From assembly GCF_002234675.1 (NCBI RefSeq), contig NC_019877.2, forward strand, positions 24,633,519-24,697,518: 64,000 nucleotides of DNA. The letters are read 5' to 3'. The translations under genes were made by a program, and so were the position numbers. Each line of letters starts with the position of its first letter. Within the stretch, counting starts at the first letter, position 1. This stretch comes from Oryzias latipes (taxonomy: Eukaryota; Chordata; Actinopteri; Beloniformes; Adrianichthyidae). The notes under the pieces were generated by a model. The model was not told the DNA's origin. It worked only from the letters and a program-made list of their open reading frames with translations, and made no database searches. Shown piece after piece: positions 46,394-58,924 of the stretch.

Positions 46394-47498
46394 CAGGGGT
46401 CGGGAACCTATGGCTCGCGAGCCATATATGGCTCTTTTGATGGTCACATGTGGCTCGCAGACAAATCTTTAATTATACTTTTTTTTTTTCATTAGACCAG
46501 TCCTTCTCGGGCGCGATGCGATGCCAGAGGCGCGCAGTAGTAGCGTTGCTTAGAGAGAGAAATCTGCGCCAGCACTTTCAGTTTACTATTATCTATTATT
46601 TCACAGAGTTTGTGCCAGCTGAAAACCTGTGAATTGCCGTGGCTAAAACTGCGCTCCCGTCTCTGAGAAAGAGCGCGCAGATGCGGAGACGGGATGTGTG
46701 AGGGAGAAAGCAGAGGGTGGGGCTGAGGTGTTGTGGGGACCGGCAGCAGGTGAATCGCGCAGGGATTATAAAAACGTAAAACCTGCTGCCCGTCACTCAC
46801 TGCGGCGTGTGAGTGTGAGTTTGGCTCCACGTCTGCATGTGAGCAGTCTTTGTCACATCTAAAGAACATTCAGACCTACGATCACGTTTAAAGTCTCAAC
46901 GCCTGCATGAAGCAGAAACTCACCACGGATCAACCAGACTAGACCATCAGCAGAACTACCACGAATCATTTATTAGCAACAGCATAACGATGTTATTAAA
47001 AAGAATCCACAGACTTATTGTACTTTAAAAATGTTGAAATTACATCAAATGCACACATTCACTTGTATATTTAGTTTTAAACATATTGTCGCGGACAGAG
47101 TTTAACTTGGCTGTTGGGTCGCCTGAGTTCTGGAACGCACCAAGCAGAGATCTGATTGGCCCTCAGTTCTGTCGCTCAGCCTGTTGTTAGGTAATTTGGA
47201 CCAATGGGGTTCAGCTATGGGCCGAATAAGGGAAATGGGAGGACTGCAGCGGGGGCAGGGGAATATAAAGTTGGGAGAAGCGCTCTCATCTCGCTGGAGA
47301 GATTCAGAAGTTGCTGAATTAATTGTACGGCGTTTGTTGTGGTCTGCAGTAACCAGAATAAAGAACCTTAAAAAAGGTTAAGTCTCCGTGCCTCAGTGTG
47401 GGAAAGAGACACTACATTATTGTATGGCTCTTTCAAAATTACATTTAAAAATATGTGGAGTTTATGGCTCTCTTGGCAAAAAAGGTTCCCGACCCCTG
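46394..47498. mobile_element. Non-autonomous hAT transposon, family H1 copy 2
   Basis: A 1,105-bp element with the same TIRs as 13922-15057, flanked by the exact 8-bp duplication CTTTACTC (46386-46393 and 47499-47506). It is collinear with copy 1 over its whole length, including the TGGCTC subterminal repeats, the TATA-like box and the AATAAA. There is no transposase. Confidence 0.93.
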
Positions 47499-47509
47499 CT
47501 TTACTCTAT

Positions 47510-48630
47510 GAGTCTTTCATCAATTAAGTCCTCACTCTGAAGCAATAATTTAGGTGCCAACCTTTCTTCCCAGCCAATCATAATCAACTGGGCGGCTATG
47601 GAAAAGTGGTAGAAATTCTAGAAATGTCAATGTCTGTGGAGAGAGGCTATGGATGAAGCCATTTTGGGAACTTGTGGTTGATGATTTCACAGAGGAGCAG
47701 TGGATCCAACCATTCCACATGACACGCTCAATTTTTGATGATCTGCGTAATGCTGTGGGGCCTCTTGTGGCGCCCGCTGTGCAGTGACCAAGGCAGCCAG
47801 TTCCTACTATAAGCCCATTGCCATCTGGTTGTTGGTCATGTGACTCATGTAACTAACTTTAAAAAAAAATTGAAAACTTTCAAAAAAGACCTTCAGGTGA
47901 TCCTGAAGATCGCATTTCTTCCATTTTTAGCTTGTTACTCACACATGAGGCTTTAGCTAAAAAACCTCTTGCGTAAAGAGAAGATACTAGTCCTACCTAG
48001 AAACCAAACCAAACCGGAATGTGGAGGAACCTTTTGTCCACTAACTCCACTTTTGTTGAATCATATTCCTGTTTCAGTTCAGGAGGCAGACACCATCTCG
48101 GTCTGTTAAATGGCTGAACTTGAAGTCCTCCTGTTTTACAAAGCGTATGTTGAGGATTCCTTTAGATCGGTGGTCTCCAACCTTTTTCAGGTTATGGATC
48201 GGTTTAATGTCAGACAATATTGGTCCGAATGGGGTCAAAGTTGGTGTTTAATATTTTTTAGCTTACGGTTTCTGCAAAACCTTTTTTTCACGTTAAAATG
48301 CTACTACAAGAAATTTAGTTTAAAAAAAATCTGAAAACATTATTCGTTTTCTTTTTTTTTGAGTATTTGGTGAAGGAAAATTGTTAATTGTTGTAGAAGT
48401 TGTTTCTGATTTGTAAAAATGTTAAATAAATTCAAAATTACTATTTTTTTCTTTTTCCGCAGAATGCCATTATAACATTGAGAACTTGACCCAGTCTCAG
48501 ATCAAGGCAAAAGATTTTTCCTATTTGGTGTTTACATAAATCATTGTGCATTGTGTATTTTTAACACATATATAAAGTACATAGACATACACACTAAGTA
48601 CATATAAAAACACAATTCCGATTAGAATTG
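47510..48630. other. Intergenic, no gene seen
   Basis: AT-rich. A short piece around 48175-48235 (GGTCTCCAACCTTTTTCAGG) resembles a hAT end, but no partner end was found. Nothing else is supported. Confidence 0.35.
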
Positions 48631-48636
48631 TATTAT

Positions 48637-49012
48637 CTGAGTATTTCTTCATTCAAATAGATGTGAATCAGGAGCAGACAAAAAAATGCTGTTGAAAAAA
48701 GCTTGTAGTTGTGATGAAGCAGCACAAAGTGGCGCCACAAGCTCCCTGCTCTGCTCCATTCTGATCATCCACCGTCAGACCAACAGATCCATGAACGTCT
48801 TTGTTTTCTCGTCTGAGCTGGAATCCGGATCAGAACTGGACGGATGGATGGATCAGTTACTGCTCACCATTGTTGCTGCACTGTTAATGTTAGGTTGGGG
48901 GTGTGAGGGGCTGGAAGCTAGAGGGAGAGAGTAAACAAAGGGATGATGAGAGATGAAAGCAAGCTTACTCCAGTCCCGCCCACAACTCAGAGGTGAATTT
49001 CTGATGAACTCC
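48637..49012 (+). repeat. Dispersed repeat, family A copy 2
   Basis: Collinear with 45-376. Its right part (48730-49012) is about 95% identical to the reverse complement of 52513-52795. Confidence 0.8.
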
Positions 49013-49014
49013 TG

Positions 49015-50240
49015 CTGCTCTGCAGAAACTATGTCCTAGAAACGACACAGGCTTTTAGATTTGGTCTAAAAATGGTTTAATTATGGGAACCCTTTGAAAA
49101 TAGATCTAAAGATGATCGGAGTGGGATCATCTTAATCCTGAAGACTGTTGTTAATGTTTCAATACATTCAAACCTTTCAAACTGCTTAACTCTTGAAAGT
49201 GTTGTGATTTAAATTCACAAACTATTTTGTTCCAAATTATTATATTTGGCTGGTGTTGTCACATCTTGAGCTAATTTAGCATTTTATTTAGGCATTTCGT
49301 TTTGGCTTTATTTGTTCCTCTGTTTGCAGCACCTTCCTTTCCGTTGATTTATCATTTTTATCCATGCTTATCAAAAGCCTCATGCTTTATTTAGCCGATG
49401 TGGATCTGTCTGTCAGTTTTTAACTGTTTTAGCGAGAACATTCTGAGTGTTTATCTTCTTTCACCTGCCCTCCTCCTCCAGACTGTCTCTGCAGTCTCCA
49501 TGACCTCCAGGACTCTCACTTTCCCTAGCACAGTGTCCATGGATCTTGAGGCTTCGCTGCTAATGGTTTAGCTGGATCACGATGAAGCAGTTTTCCTTTA
49601 GTTGCACTATCCGCTCTCTTTTCCCAAATCGGTCTCTTCACAGCTCTCCGTGATCCACGCTGAACAGCAACGAGGAAGCCAGGTGTTGCCGTGTAAAACA
49701 TGCCATTACCGCCTGTTTTTGTGGAGAGCCACTGAGGCAGAAAATAGGTAGAATATAGACAGAGAGAAGGGAACCAAACACAGCAATGTGAGTTCAATGG
49801 GAACAAAGCAACAATGATCTGGGCATTGATGTGTAGAAAGAGGGGCTGGAGGGGGTAAAGGGGCAGAAACAGACCCCATGTCATGTAAATACAGCAGATG
49901 GTGAAAGCTATGATCTGAATCCCAGCTATCACCAGATCTTATTGACACAAATGGTTTCCACACCATAACCACTTTGACTGAACTGGAAGCTTTTTCAGTA
50001 TTTGAGTCAGTTTTTCAGATTGTTTATTAGCTTTTATATTTTATACTATTAGACTATCTTAATTAATTTCCTCTTCCTTGAATAAAACTGGTATTTGACA
50101 CTTTTAGGAAACATTCTCTCAGATTGACTCAGCCTCTTTTTGGTTTCAGGTGTTCATCATCACTTGGGTTACTTTTTTGCCACATCAACCTTTTTTTTAA
50201 AGGTTTTAGCAGTTAATACACAGTTTATGATATGATACAT
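49015..50240. other. Intergenic, no gene seen
   Basis: No spliced or single-exon gene is convincing here. The frame at 49525-49932 (-) lacks family features. Confidence 0.4.
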
Positions 50241-50254
50241 GTGTAAGTGTGTAG

Positions 50255-50855
50255 AAAACACACACACACAAAATACGCCCCTCTCACCCTCCACGGGTGG
50301 TTTCTCCTCCAAGCTGGGGTCCTCTACCAGAGGTCTGGGAGCTTGAGGGTCCTGCAGTATCTTAGCTGTTCCTGTTCTTTTCTGGACTGAGAGGTCTGAG
50401 GTCTTTCCAGGTATCTGTTGTAGCCCCTCCTCCAGCTTGGGGTTACTGCCCCCAGTGCTCCAATTACCACAGGCACCACTGTCACCTTCACTTTCCAGGC
50501 TTTCTCCAGTTCTTCTCTGAGTCCCTGGTATTTCTCCAGTTTCTCATGTTCCTTCTTCCTGATGTTCCCATCGCTTGGCACTGCCACATCCACCACAAGG
50601 GGTGTGGTAGATCTACACCTTGGGTCTTGTCTGGTGTGGTAGATCTACACCTTGGGTCTTGTCTGGTGTGGTAGATCTACACCTTGGGTCTTGTCTGGTG
50701 TGGTAGATCTGAGCCTCTTTTGCTCTGGTGCTCAGGGCTTGTTCCTGGGCTGCCAGGATGAGCGCTTCAGTACTGTCCTGTAGGCCAGCCCTTTCTAGCC
50801 ATTGGTAGGACTTCTTGATATCAGCCACTTCAGTTATGGTCCGGTAGTTAATTTA
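50255..50855 (-). mobile_element. REL-endonuclease LINE 3' end, inverted copy with internal deletion
   Basis: The minus strand encodes VADIKKSYQWLERAGLQDST and AAQEQALSTRA, then three head-to-tail copies of a 32-bp unit (50615-50710). After a deletion of about 290 bp relative to the plus copy it resumes with the endonuclease C-terminal part ([33 protein letters not shown]), out of frame. The 3' tail reads GAGAGGGGCGTATTTTGTGT followed by GT repeats. Confidence 0.85.
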
Positions 50856-50865
50856 ATATTAATTA

Positions 50866-52270
50866 TATATATCTCACATCTTGTCCATTGCCTCCAGAGA
50901 GGCAAGGTTGTCCACACAGGAGGGGTCTCACTCCCAGAAGGAACAATAGCAGACATTGAGGACAGTTACAAATACCTTGGAATTCCGCAGACAAATGGCA
51001 ACCTGGAGCAGGCAACAAGGAAAGCTGCAACAGCTAAATACCTCCAACGAGTAAGGCAAGTCCTGAGAAGCCGGCTCAATGGCAAAAATAAGATCCGGGC
51101 AATAAACAGCTACGCACTGCCAGTTATCAGATACCCTGCAGGAATAATAAGATGGCCAAAGGAAGAGATACAGACCACAGATGTTAAAACACGAAAGCTC
51201 CTCACAATGCATGGAGGGTTCCATCCCAAATCCAGCACCCTGAGACTGTATGCTAGCCGCAAGGAAGGAGGCTGAGGACTAGTGAGCGTAGAAGCCACTA
51301 TCCAGGATGAAACATCCAAGATGCATGAGTACATCAAGCTCAAGGCCCCAACTGACAGTGTGCTCAGTGAATGTCTCAGGCAATGGAGAGCAGAGGATAC
51401 AGTGCTGGAGGACAGATCCTCATGGGAGGACAAACCCCTGCATGGGATGTACCACCGGACCATAACTGAAGTGGCTGATATCAAGAAGTCCTACCAATGG
51501 CTAGAAAGGGCTGGCCTACAGGACAGCACTGAAGAACTCATCCTGGCAGCCCAGGAACAAGCCCTGAGCACCAGAGCAATAGAGACTCAGATCTACCACA
51601 CCAGACAAGACCCAAGGTATAGATCTACCACACCAGACAAGACCCAAGGTGTAGGCTGTGGAAAGAGGCGCCTGAAACAATCCAGCACATAACTGCAGGA
51701 TGTAAGATGCTGGCAGGGAAAGCATACATGGAGCGCCACAATCAAGTGGCTGGAATAATATACAGGAACATGTGTGCAGAATATGGACTGGAAACCCCAA
51801 GGTCAAAATGGGAAACACCTCCGAAGGTGGTAGAGAATGAGAGGGCAAAGATCCTATGGGACTTCCAGATCCAGTCTGATAGGATGGTAATGGCGAACCA
51901 ACCAGACATTGTAGTGGTGGATAAAGAACAGAGGAAAGCCGTTGTGGTGGATGTGGCAGTGCCAAGCGATGGGAACATCAGGAAGAAGGAACATGAGAAA
52001 CTGGAGAAATACCAGGGACTCAGAGAAGAACTGGAGAAAGCCTGGAAAGTGAAGGTGACAGTGGTGCCTGTGGTAATTGGAGCACTGGGGGCAGTAACCC
52101 CCAAGCTGGAGGAGTGGCTACAACAGATACCTGGAAAGACCTCAGACCTCTCAGTCCAGAAAAGCGCAGTGCTAGGTACAGCTAAGATACTGCAGGACCC
52201 TCCAGCTCCCAGGCCTCTGGTTGAGGACCCGAACTTAGAGGAGAAACCACCCGCAGAGGGTGAGAGGGGC
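50866..52270 (+). pseudogene. REL-endonuclease LINE (R4/Dong/Rex6-like) ORF2 C-terminal half
   Basis: The plus strand encodes the post-RT part (DSYKYLGIPQTNGNLEQATR, RKLLTMHGGFHPKSSTLRLY), a Cys-His finger and a restriction-like endonuclease domain. The endonuclease shows [20 protein letters not shown], i.e. the PD...D core (51903-51965), followed by [14 protein letters not shown]. It is inactive: a stop replaces Arg near 51273, a duplicated 32-bp unit (51589-51652) shifts the frame before the finger, and the second finger Cys is Trp (CRLW). It is 5'-truncated and head-to-head with the copy at 50.26-50.86 kb. It ends in (TA)n. Confidence 0.85.
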
Positions 52271-52273
52271 ATT

Positions 52274-52512
<239 letters not shown>

Positions 52513-52513
<1 letters not shown>

Positions 52514-52800
52514 GGAGTTCATCAGAAATTCACCTCTGAGTTGTGGGCGGGACTGGAGTAAGCTTGCTTTCATCTCTCATCATCCCTTTGTTTACTCTCT
52601 CCCTCTAGCTTCCAGCCCCTCACACCCCTAACCTAACATTAACAGTGCAGCAACAATGGTGAGCAGTAACTGATCCATCCATCCGTCCAGTTCTGATCCG
52701 GATTCCAGCTCAGACGAGAAAACAAAGACGTTCATGGATCTGTTGGTCTGACGGTGGATGATCAGAATGGAGCAGAGCAGGGAGCTTGTAGCCTGCTGAC
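52513..52800 (-). repeat. Dispersed repeat, family A copy 3
   Basis: Reverse complement of 48730-49010, starting exactly where the TA repeat stops (GGAGTTCATCAGAAATTCAC). Confidence 0.8.
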
Positions 52801-53858
52801 TGTAGGAGCTGCATCATAGCTACACGGTTTTCTAATGTCCTTTTTACGTTTTCTCCTGAGTCACAACAATTTCAACAAAGAACTACTCTGAAATGCAATT
52901 TTGAAATTATTTTCCTTTAAACTTTCATTAGCAGGGATATTTAAAGAAATATCTTCTGTCTGAAGATACTATACTAAAAATAATTTATTTAACCTCATCA
53001 TCCAATCAGTGACGTCCCATAGTACCTACCTTTTCTGGTTTCTCATTTTGTCTCTTTTTCTGGAAACGATAGTTTTTTTATATGATTTCTTCTCATTTTT
53101 TTTCTTTTTGGAGAGAGTTGGGTTGTGTTTCTTTATTTTGTTGTGATTTCTAAAAATCAAATGTATCAAATGTTAAATTATTTCATGATATTTCTATGAT
53201 TTGAACATCTCTACACTTCTGAACTGATTCATGCATTAAAAAGGATTCAAATCTCAGTTTTCAGCTCAACGCGGCCTCTTATAAGACAACCCTTCTTTCA
53301 TCTGATCAATGAGAAGCATGTCTGCAGTTTGTTATGTGCTCTGCTCATGTTTGCTCCAGTAAACCTGATAATACATTACATTGAGCGGCTGTCTGCTCTT
53401 TATCGACTTTGGCCTTCTGAAGACTGACTGTCACCCAGGGCTTCCAGCTCCACTGAACTCCAAAACAGACTCTTTCAGAAACTGCTTTTCCGACATGATG
53501 CTAGCTTGATTTGGATTTAGCTCATGTATGACTTAGTATGGCTTCCATTAATATTTCATGTCTGTTTATGCTGTTTGTGTCTGCTGATGATTAATGGCCA
53601 GTACAACAGCCTGAGAGGACAAAGGTCTTGAACAGAACTCAGTGGTGTCAGCTATAATGTCTGACATCAGATGTATGCCAAACGTTCTTCAGGGCAGCTC
53701 AACCAGAACAAATCCTTCATAAGGTCTTTCAGACAGGGTCAGCCTGTTTGGAATCAAACATAAACTCATATTTCAAACAGGCTGTTTGTCAGATTGGTGC
53801 AGATGAAGAAGGCTGCTGAGCATCATTGAACAAGATAAACAAGGTTTAGCATTTTCAT
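52800..53858. other. Intergenic; short repeat shared with 60.9 kb
   Basis: ATCATCCAATCAGTGACGTC and CCCATAGTACCTACCTTTTC at about 52997-53040 recur at 60862-60905. No gene was seen. Confidence 0.5.
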
Positions 53859-53862
53859 TTAA

Positions 53863-54937
53863 CCCTTGTTCTATCCTATGACCCCCCCTTCCATTGAGGT
53901 GTTCTCCCTACCATGACAAAGGTGGATAAAGGTGGAAAGATTTCATGTAATCCATGGACACCAGTGAAGATCATTGAAGAAAAAAGGTTCAGAGCACTGT
54001 CTAGTGGGTCTAGATCAGTGTTTTTCAACCTTTTTTGAGCCACGGCACACTTTAACCTTGACAAAAATCCCGCGGCACACCAGCATCCAAAAAAATAGAT
54101 AATTTAAAAAAAAAAAAAAAAGCTCAGTCTGTGTTGATCTACAGCCGCTCTGCAATCTCACATGCATTTTTGTGATAATTGTTGCAGAAAACGCTGGAAG
54201 CTGCAGCTGTTTTTTCTTAAAGATGTATTAAAAATTCAGTCAAAAGATTCAAAAACTGTTTGATGTATGTTCGTTGTTTTAAGACGTTAAGAGGAGAGAC
54301 TCATTGTGCGCTAAGACAGTCACTTTACTGCATCATGGGAGATGTAGTGCCCGTAATCCGCCGACCGCAGAAAGACCAGCGTCTTTGAGCTTCATGGTTT
54401 TGTTCACTTGTTCCAGTCTGATACCAGATTCTGTGGAAAGCTACACCGCTAAAGACGAGCTTTAGCTGGTATTTCTGTTAGAACAGAGAGACTTTTTTGC
54501 GCTAAATCGAAACAAGGAAGTGAAGACTTTAACCACTTCTGATTGGTCAGACTGATGACATGTGATTAAGCCTTCAAGAATGATTGGTGGAGACAGTTAA
54601 AGGGGCGGGACTTTTCCTTACACAGTTATAGCTGCAGCTAAATCACGGTATGCCGTTATTCTAATCAAAATATCTTTAATAGAATCATATAAACACAAAG
54701 AAAAAATAATTTTATGATATTTCGTATTCTTAACTCCTTAGTGTTTTATCAGGGCCTGTTTGGATGAACACAGAGCTGATATCCTGGAGATGGTAATTGC
54801 TTTTAGATCAGTTAATGAGGGCAATTTCCCACGGCACACTTGACCATCTCCCACGGCACACCGGGGCACACTGGTCGAAAAACACTGGTCTAGATGACCC
54901 AACTCCCAACGTTAAAGTGCCTAGGATAGAACAAGGG
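53863..54937 (+). mobile_element. piggyBac-type MITE with nested hAT (family H2), second case
   Basis: The left flank is TTAA (53859-53862) and the right flank TTAC. The ends are CCCTTGTTCTATCCTA and GGATAGAACAAGGG. The MITE body matches 40758-41802 and is interrupted at the same internal octamer. Confidence 0.92.
54016..54887 (-). mobile_element. Non-autonomous hAT, family H2 copy 2 (872 bp), reversed
   Basis: The TIRs CAGTGTTTTTCAACC and GTCGAAAAACACTG are flanked by the exact duplication GTCTAGAT (54008-54015 and 54888-54895). Internally it is the reverse complement of 40919-41752, so it entered the same MITE site in the opposite orientation. The ZNF143-type motif is conserved (GCATCATGGGAGATGTAGTG, 54330-54349). 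Confidence 0.92.
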
Positions 54938-55099
54938 TTACAGGCAAAAAGAAAAAAAGGTTCAAAGTTAATCCTCAATGGACCGACCATAGACTCATAC
55001 AAATCTGAGCTAGGCCAAGTTCACCAGAAAATCTACCCACAATACAAAAACGCATTAACAGCACGTTCTTGGAAGCCTGTTTAGCATAAGCTCTATACA

Positions 55100-55560
55100 C
55101 TGGATGAGCAGTTGGAGGAGGCTTGGTGGGAAATGCAGAAGTGGTGGAAATCTGGTGAATCTCCCTCCAGGCTTTTTTCTTTCTCAGCTCGATTCCAGTC
55201 TATGACTTGGTGTCATAGAATTCCGGCCAGGCACAAACCGCCATCATGAATTTCTCCTCCATGATTGACTTTTCTAACGATTGGCACTTCCATGAATTAA
55301 AGGACGCCATAAATACGTCACTACCAAAATTTCCAGTCCCTGGTTGGTCAAAGTTCAACTTGGTTTAACTTTCAATGGCTGTTGTACCAGGAGCCCAAAG
55401 ACGGTTGTATTAACTTGTGTAGCGACACACAAACACAAGAGTTGTGAACAGAAAAGGCTAAAAATGCCTTTAGTTTGTTCATTAACACAGACTTTTCATT
55501 GAAAATGTTGGCTTGAATGTGCTTTCCTGAGGGCGGTGTGAACGTAGCCTGACAGTCTGA
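55100..55560 (-). repeat. Dispersed MITE-like family B, copy 4
   Basis: Reverse orientation of the 22.1, 26.2 and 30.5 kb copies: GACTTGGTGTCATAGAATTC, GGCCAGGCACAAACC, TTGGTCAAAGTTCAAC, and the end GGTGTGAACGTAGCC. Confidence 0.65.
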
Positions 55561-55867
55561 ACCGTACGACCCAAGCTAATGCACACAGACACCCTTACTG
55601 CAGTGCGATGGAACACTGCATGAGCTGTTGTTAAACTGGAAAGTCTTACAAAAGCAGAGCCTGAAGTGATGTTTGTGGTCAGTTTCATGAAATATTTTAT
55701 AAATACAGCAGTTTAAGATAGACATGCAAACAAGCGTCCAACAAGAATGAGTGGATTTTTGGTTGGTTAATAACTGTTCTTTACTTTGGTGGCATGATTG
55801 TTTAGTCATTATTGGAGTATCACAAATCTTTACAAGTCAAGCTGCATTTCTCTTTACTGAGAAGCCA

Positions 55868-56155
55868 TCTATCTATTTTTCAAACCCTGAAAGTTCCCTT
55901 TCAGGGTCACAGGGATGCTGGAGCCTATCCTAGCTAATGTTGGTGAGTTACACTCTTATGGTTCACCAGTCGATTCCACGGCCACACAATTACACAGAAG
56001 GGACCATTTAGATTCCCCAGTTAAGCTATAAAGAAGATTTTTAGATGGTGAGAGGAAACCCACACGTCCATGCGGAGAACACGCACACTCCACACCGAAA
56101 AGGCCCTGCTGGGATTCGAACCAGGACCCTCTTGCTGTTAGATGAGAGTGCCAAA
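55868..56155 (-). repeat. tRNA-headed SINE, copy 3
   Basis: The tail CCCTTTCAGGGTCACAGGGA, then the body GAGAACACGCACACTCCACA, and the head with B box complement GGATTCGAACC. Confidence 0.8.
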
Positions 56156-56159
56156 GCTT

Positions 56160-57120
56160 AAAAATTCAAAATGTTCTGTTTTTTTCCTGTGGCTTAGTAG
56201 ATCCAGCAGGACATTCTGTGTCCCTATCTGACTGCAGCAGCGTTCCTGATGGGATTAATGGGATTCAGCTCTGCGTTGGAGCTCTGGAGGTGAGCTGGGC
56301 GCATGTTTGTGTGGCGGCTCTTATCCGCCTCCCCTGGTGGAGCAAGTCGTCAGGCTGGACTGGAAACACGGCTGAGCAGGATTCTTTCCACTGATTCTCA
56401 TTCAGTCCATTAAACAGAGGATTTCCTTTTTAAGGATCTGTGCTAAACTGCAATCCTGTCCTGACCTGTAGGATCACGATGAAGACAAAATTATGAAATA
56501 AACAGAAAAATCGATTGAAAATAGTCATTTGGACAGAAGCACATTTAGGTGCTTGTTTTCCACATGAGCATCACATGACAAACACAATCCTCACACTAAC
56601 AGTCGGGCTGAGGTTGGGAAGAGCGCGCACTTATCGCTTGAACAGCACCAACACGCTCCTTGCACAGTCCATTGGATTTGAAGGAAGGTCAAAAAGAAAA
56701 CCCCTACGACACGCCTGTGTCACATGTCTTGCACCCTGAATTACCCTTGCATGTTGTCTGAATGTCCACTACAACCTGTCACTCACAGCATGCCAGAGAA
56801 AAAAGAAGTGCATCGACGTTTTCTCTCTATGGGCTCACCGAGCGGTCTCCACATCTTCTGTGCCCCCCCTCTAAAGGATGAAGCAGGCACCTTGTCAGCA
56901 GTTTGACCCCCACCTTGTTGTTATAGGTTGTTCTGCAGGAAAAGGTAAGATGACAGATCTTTCTAAATGTTTAAACACAGAGTTGCCAAACTGAGATGAT
57001 TTAAAGCTGATGTCTGCATATGTAGGATATGTTTGGAAAAATTCCAAAAATGTCACTTTGCACTTCCAGACACGGGAGGTTATTTGCAGGTGAGACATCA
57101 CTCATCTTGTAATTCCATTT
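56160..57120. other. Intergenic, no gene seen
   Basis: No repeat end, splice-supported exon or recognisable protein. Confidence 0.4.
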
Positions 57121-57559
57121 ATACCTTAATTTAATACAAAAATTCACAGAAATATATTTGTGAGTCCATGAAAAAAAAGTTCAAACACAAAGTGAAAATA
57201 AAAAAAATGAGAATTAAACAAAACAGTGCTAGAATAGTAGTGTAGAAAATAAAATCTAGTATGTTCCCACCCCCTTTTAACAGCCCCCTCTGTTGTACAT
57301 AAATCCAGTTTACAGTTTTCAAAACCTTCAATTTATCTTTTATAACACCTGTTCAACACAGACATTTGCTCATTTGTTCTTAGAGATCATTTCTACCTTT
57401 GAAAAGGTCCATCAGTGACATCTTTCAGCTTTTTTTAAACACATGTAAACTTTTGTTTTGTTTTAAACCTTCATCCAACTTGTTCCCTAAATCCACACCA
57501 CAAACGGATGAGCACATTTTCTTTTTTGTAGTATGAATGCACTGCTTTTTGATGCTCAG

Positions 57560-58920
57560 CTCTTTTTTTTAACTCATAACTTCCATCTCTGTCCTTGAAC
57601 ATGTGTAGTATTTTTTACTGGAATTAAGTTATTTCTGGCTTTAAACATGATGAGTGCTGTTTTAACTTTCACAGGTCCCATAATTTCAATAAACCCGACT
57701 ATAAAATTTGTGTGTTTGTATGTGTCCCATAATCCACTCCACGAACTATTCCAACAGTTTTTTTTTGTAAGATATACAAACACTGTAGATTTGTTATATA
57801 AGTATTTCTCCAAGCTTCTACACTGTACTGTAAGTATGGTAGTATTATGGATGAATATACTAGTACATGTGCTTTGTGAGTGTATTACGTGTTTTTCTCA
57901 ACACTGCTATACTTGTAGCAAGTTCAGCTCTGACCTGCTTTATTTGTGGCTTCCAGTTTATTTTTTATTTTTCCATAATGACTCAGAGGAACTCGATTTC
58001 AGTTACGCTTTCCAGAACATGATTATGAACGGCAACTTTTATTTCTAAATCTGCAGGAATGTGGCGATTTCCAAAAATCATGAATTTAGTTTTGTTAACA
58101 TTGAGCGAGAGTTTATTTTTGTTAAACCATTTTTGTAGTTTTCCTAACTCTGTATTTACTACTTTTACATTTTCCCTGAGGTTCTCCCCTGTACAGAATA
58201 TACTTGTGTCATTGGCATATAAAAATAATTTGAGTGTATTTGATACCAAGTGGATGTCATTAATGCAAAGGATGAACAGTATGGGACCTAACATTGACCC
58301 TTGTGGAACTCCACAGCTTAAATCTAGCAGGGAGGATTTACAGTCATCCAGTTGGACAAACTGTTGCTGGTTTTAATTGTAACGGTTTAACCATTTTAAT
58401 GCCAGTCCTTGTATTCCATATCTGTCCAGTTTGTTTACTAAAATGTTATTGTCAAAAGCCTTTTTCAGATCCATGAACACTCCTACTGTGAACTCTTTAT
58501 TTTTCTGTCTCATTAATCATTTCTTCAGTTAGTTGCGTAATCGCCATGGATGTTGATCTGTTTTTTCTGAAAGCATAATGATCGTCGGATATTAGTTTAT
58601 GTTTCTCAACAATGTGCTCCAGCCTTGTGAGAAATACTTTTTCAAGTATTCTTGAGAATTGTCAGAGTAAAGACACTGGTCTGTAATTTCTTCGTTGGTG
58701 TTTGTTACTTTGGTTTTGTTATTTTAATTTTCTTTGGAAATGTTCCTGTTTGAAAGGACAAATTTCAAGTTTAGGTCAACAATGGAATCAATGACCTTTT
58801 TTATCTCCATATGTTTTTTTTCTTTTAATTCTTTGACGATTTCTAGAATTTCTTTTGCTTCCACGGGTTTCAAACAGAGTTTGGATTTCTCTATGTTGTT
58901 AATTTTTTAGTGATCAACCA
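57560..58920 (-). pseudogene. LINE reverse transcriptase remnant with mutated catalytic box
   Basis: The minus frame at 57983-58294 encodes LGPILFILCINDI, then LFLYANDTSIF (the catalytic YADD/FADD box reads YAND), and KLQKWFNKNKLSLNVNKTKF. Downstream, 57574-57813 encodes IMGPVKVKTALIMFKARNNL, the usual C-terminal end. Upstream sequence to about 58920 is frame-broken RT. The Asp-to-Asn change and the breaks make it inactive. The clade was not assigned. Confidence 0.82.
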
Positions 58921-58924
58921 GGGG

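Noticed and set aside
50255..52270. Twin-primed inversion of a single LINE insertion
   Set aside because: Both arms contain the same 3' end, whereas twin priming inverts a 5' segment that does not repeat the 3' end.
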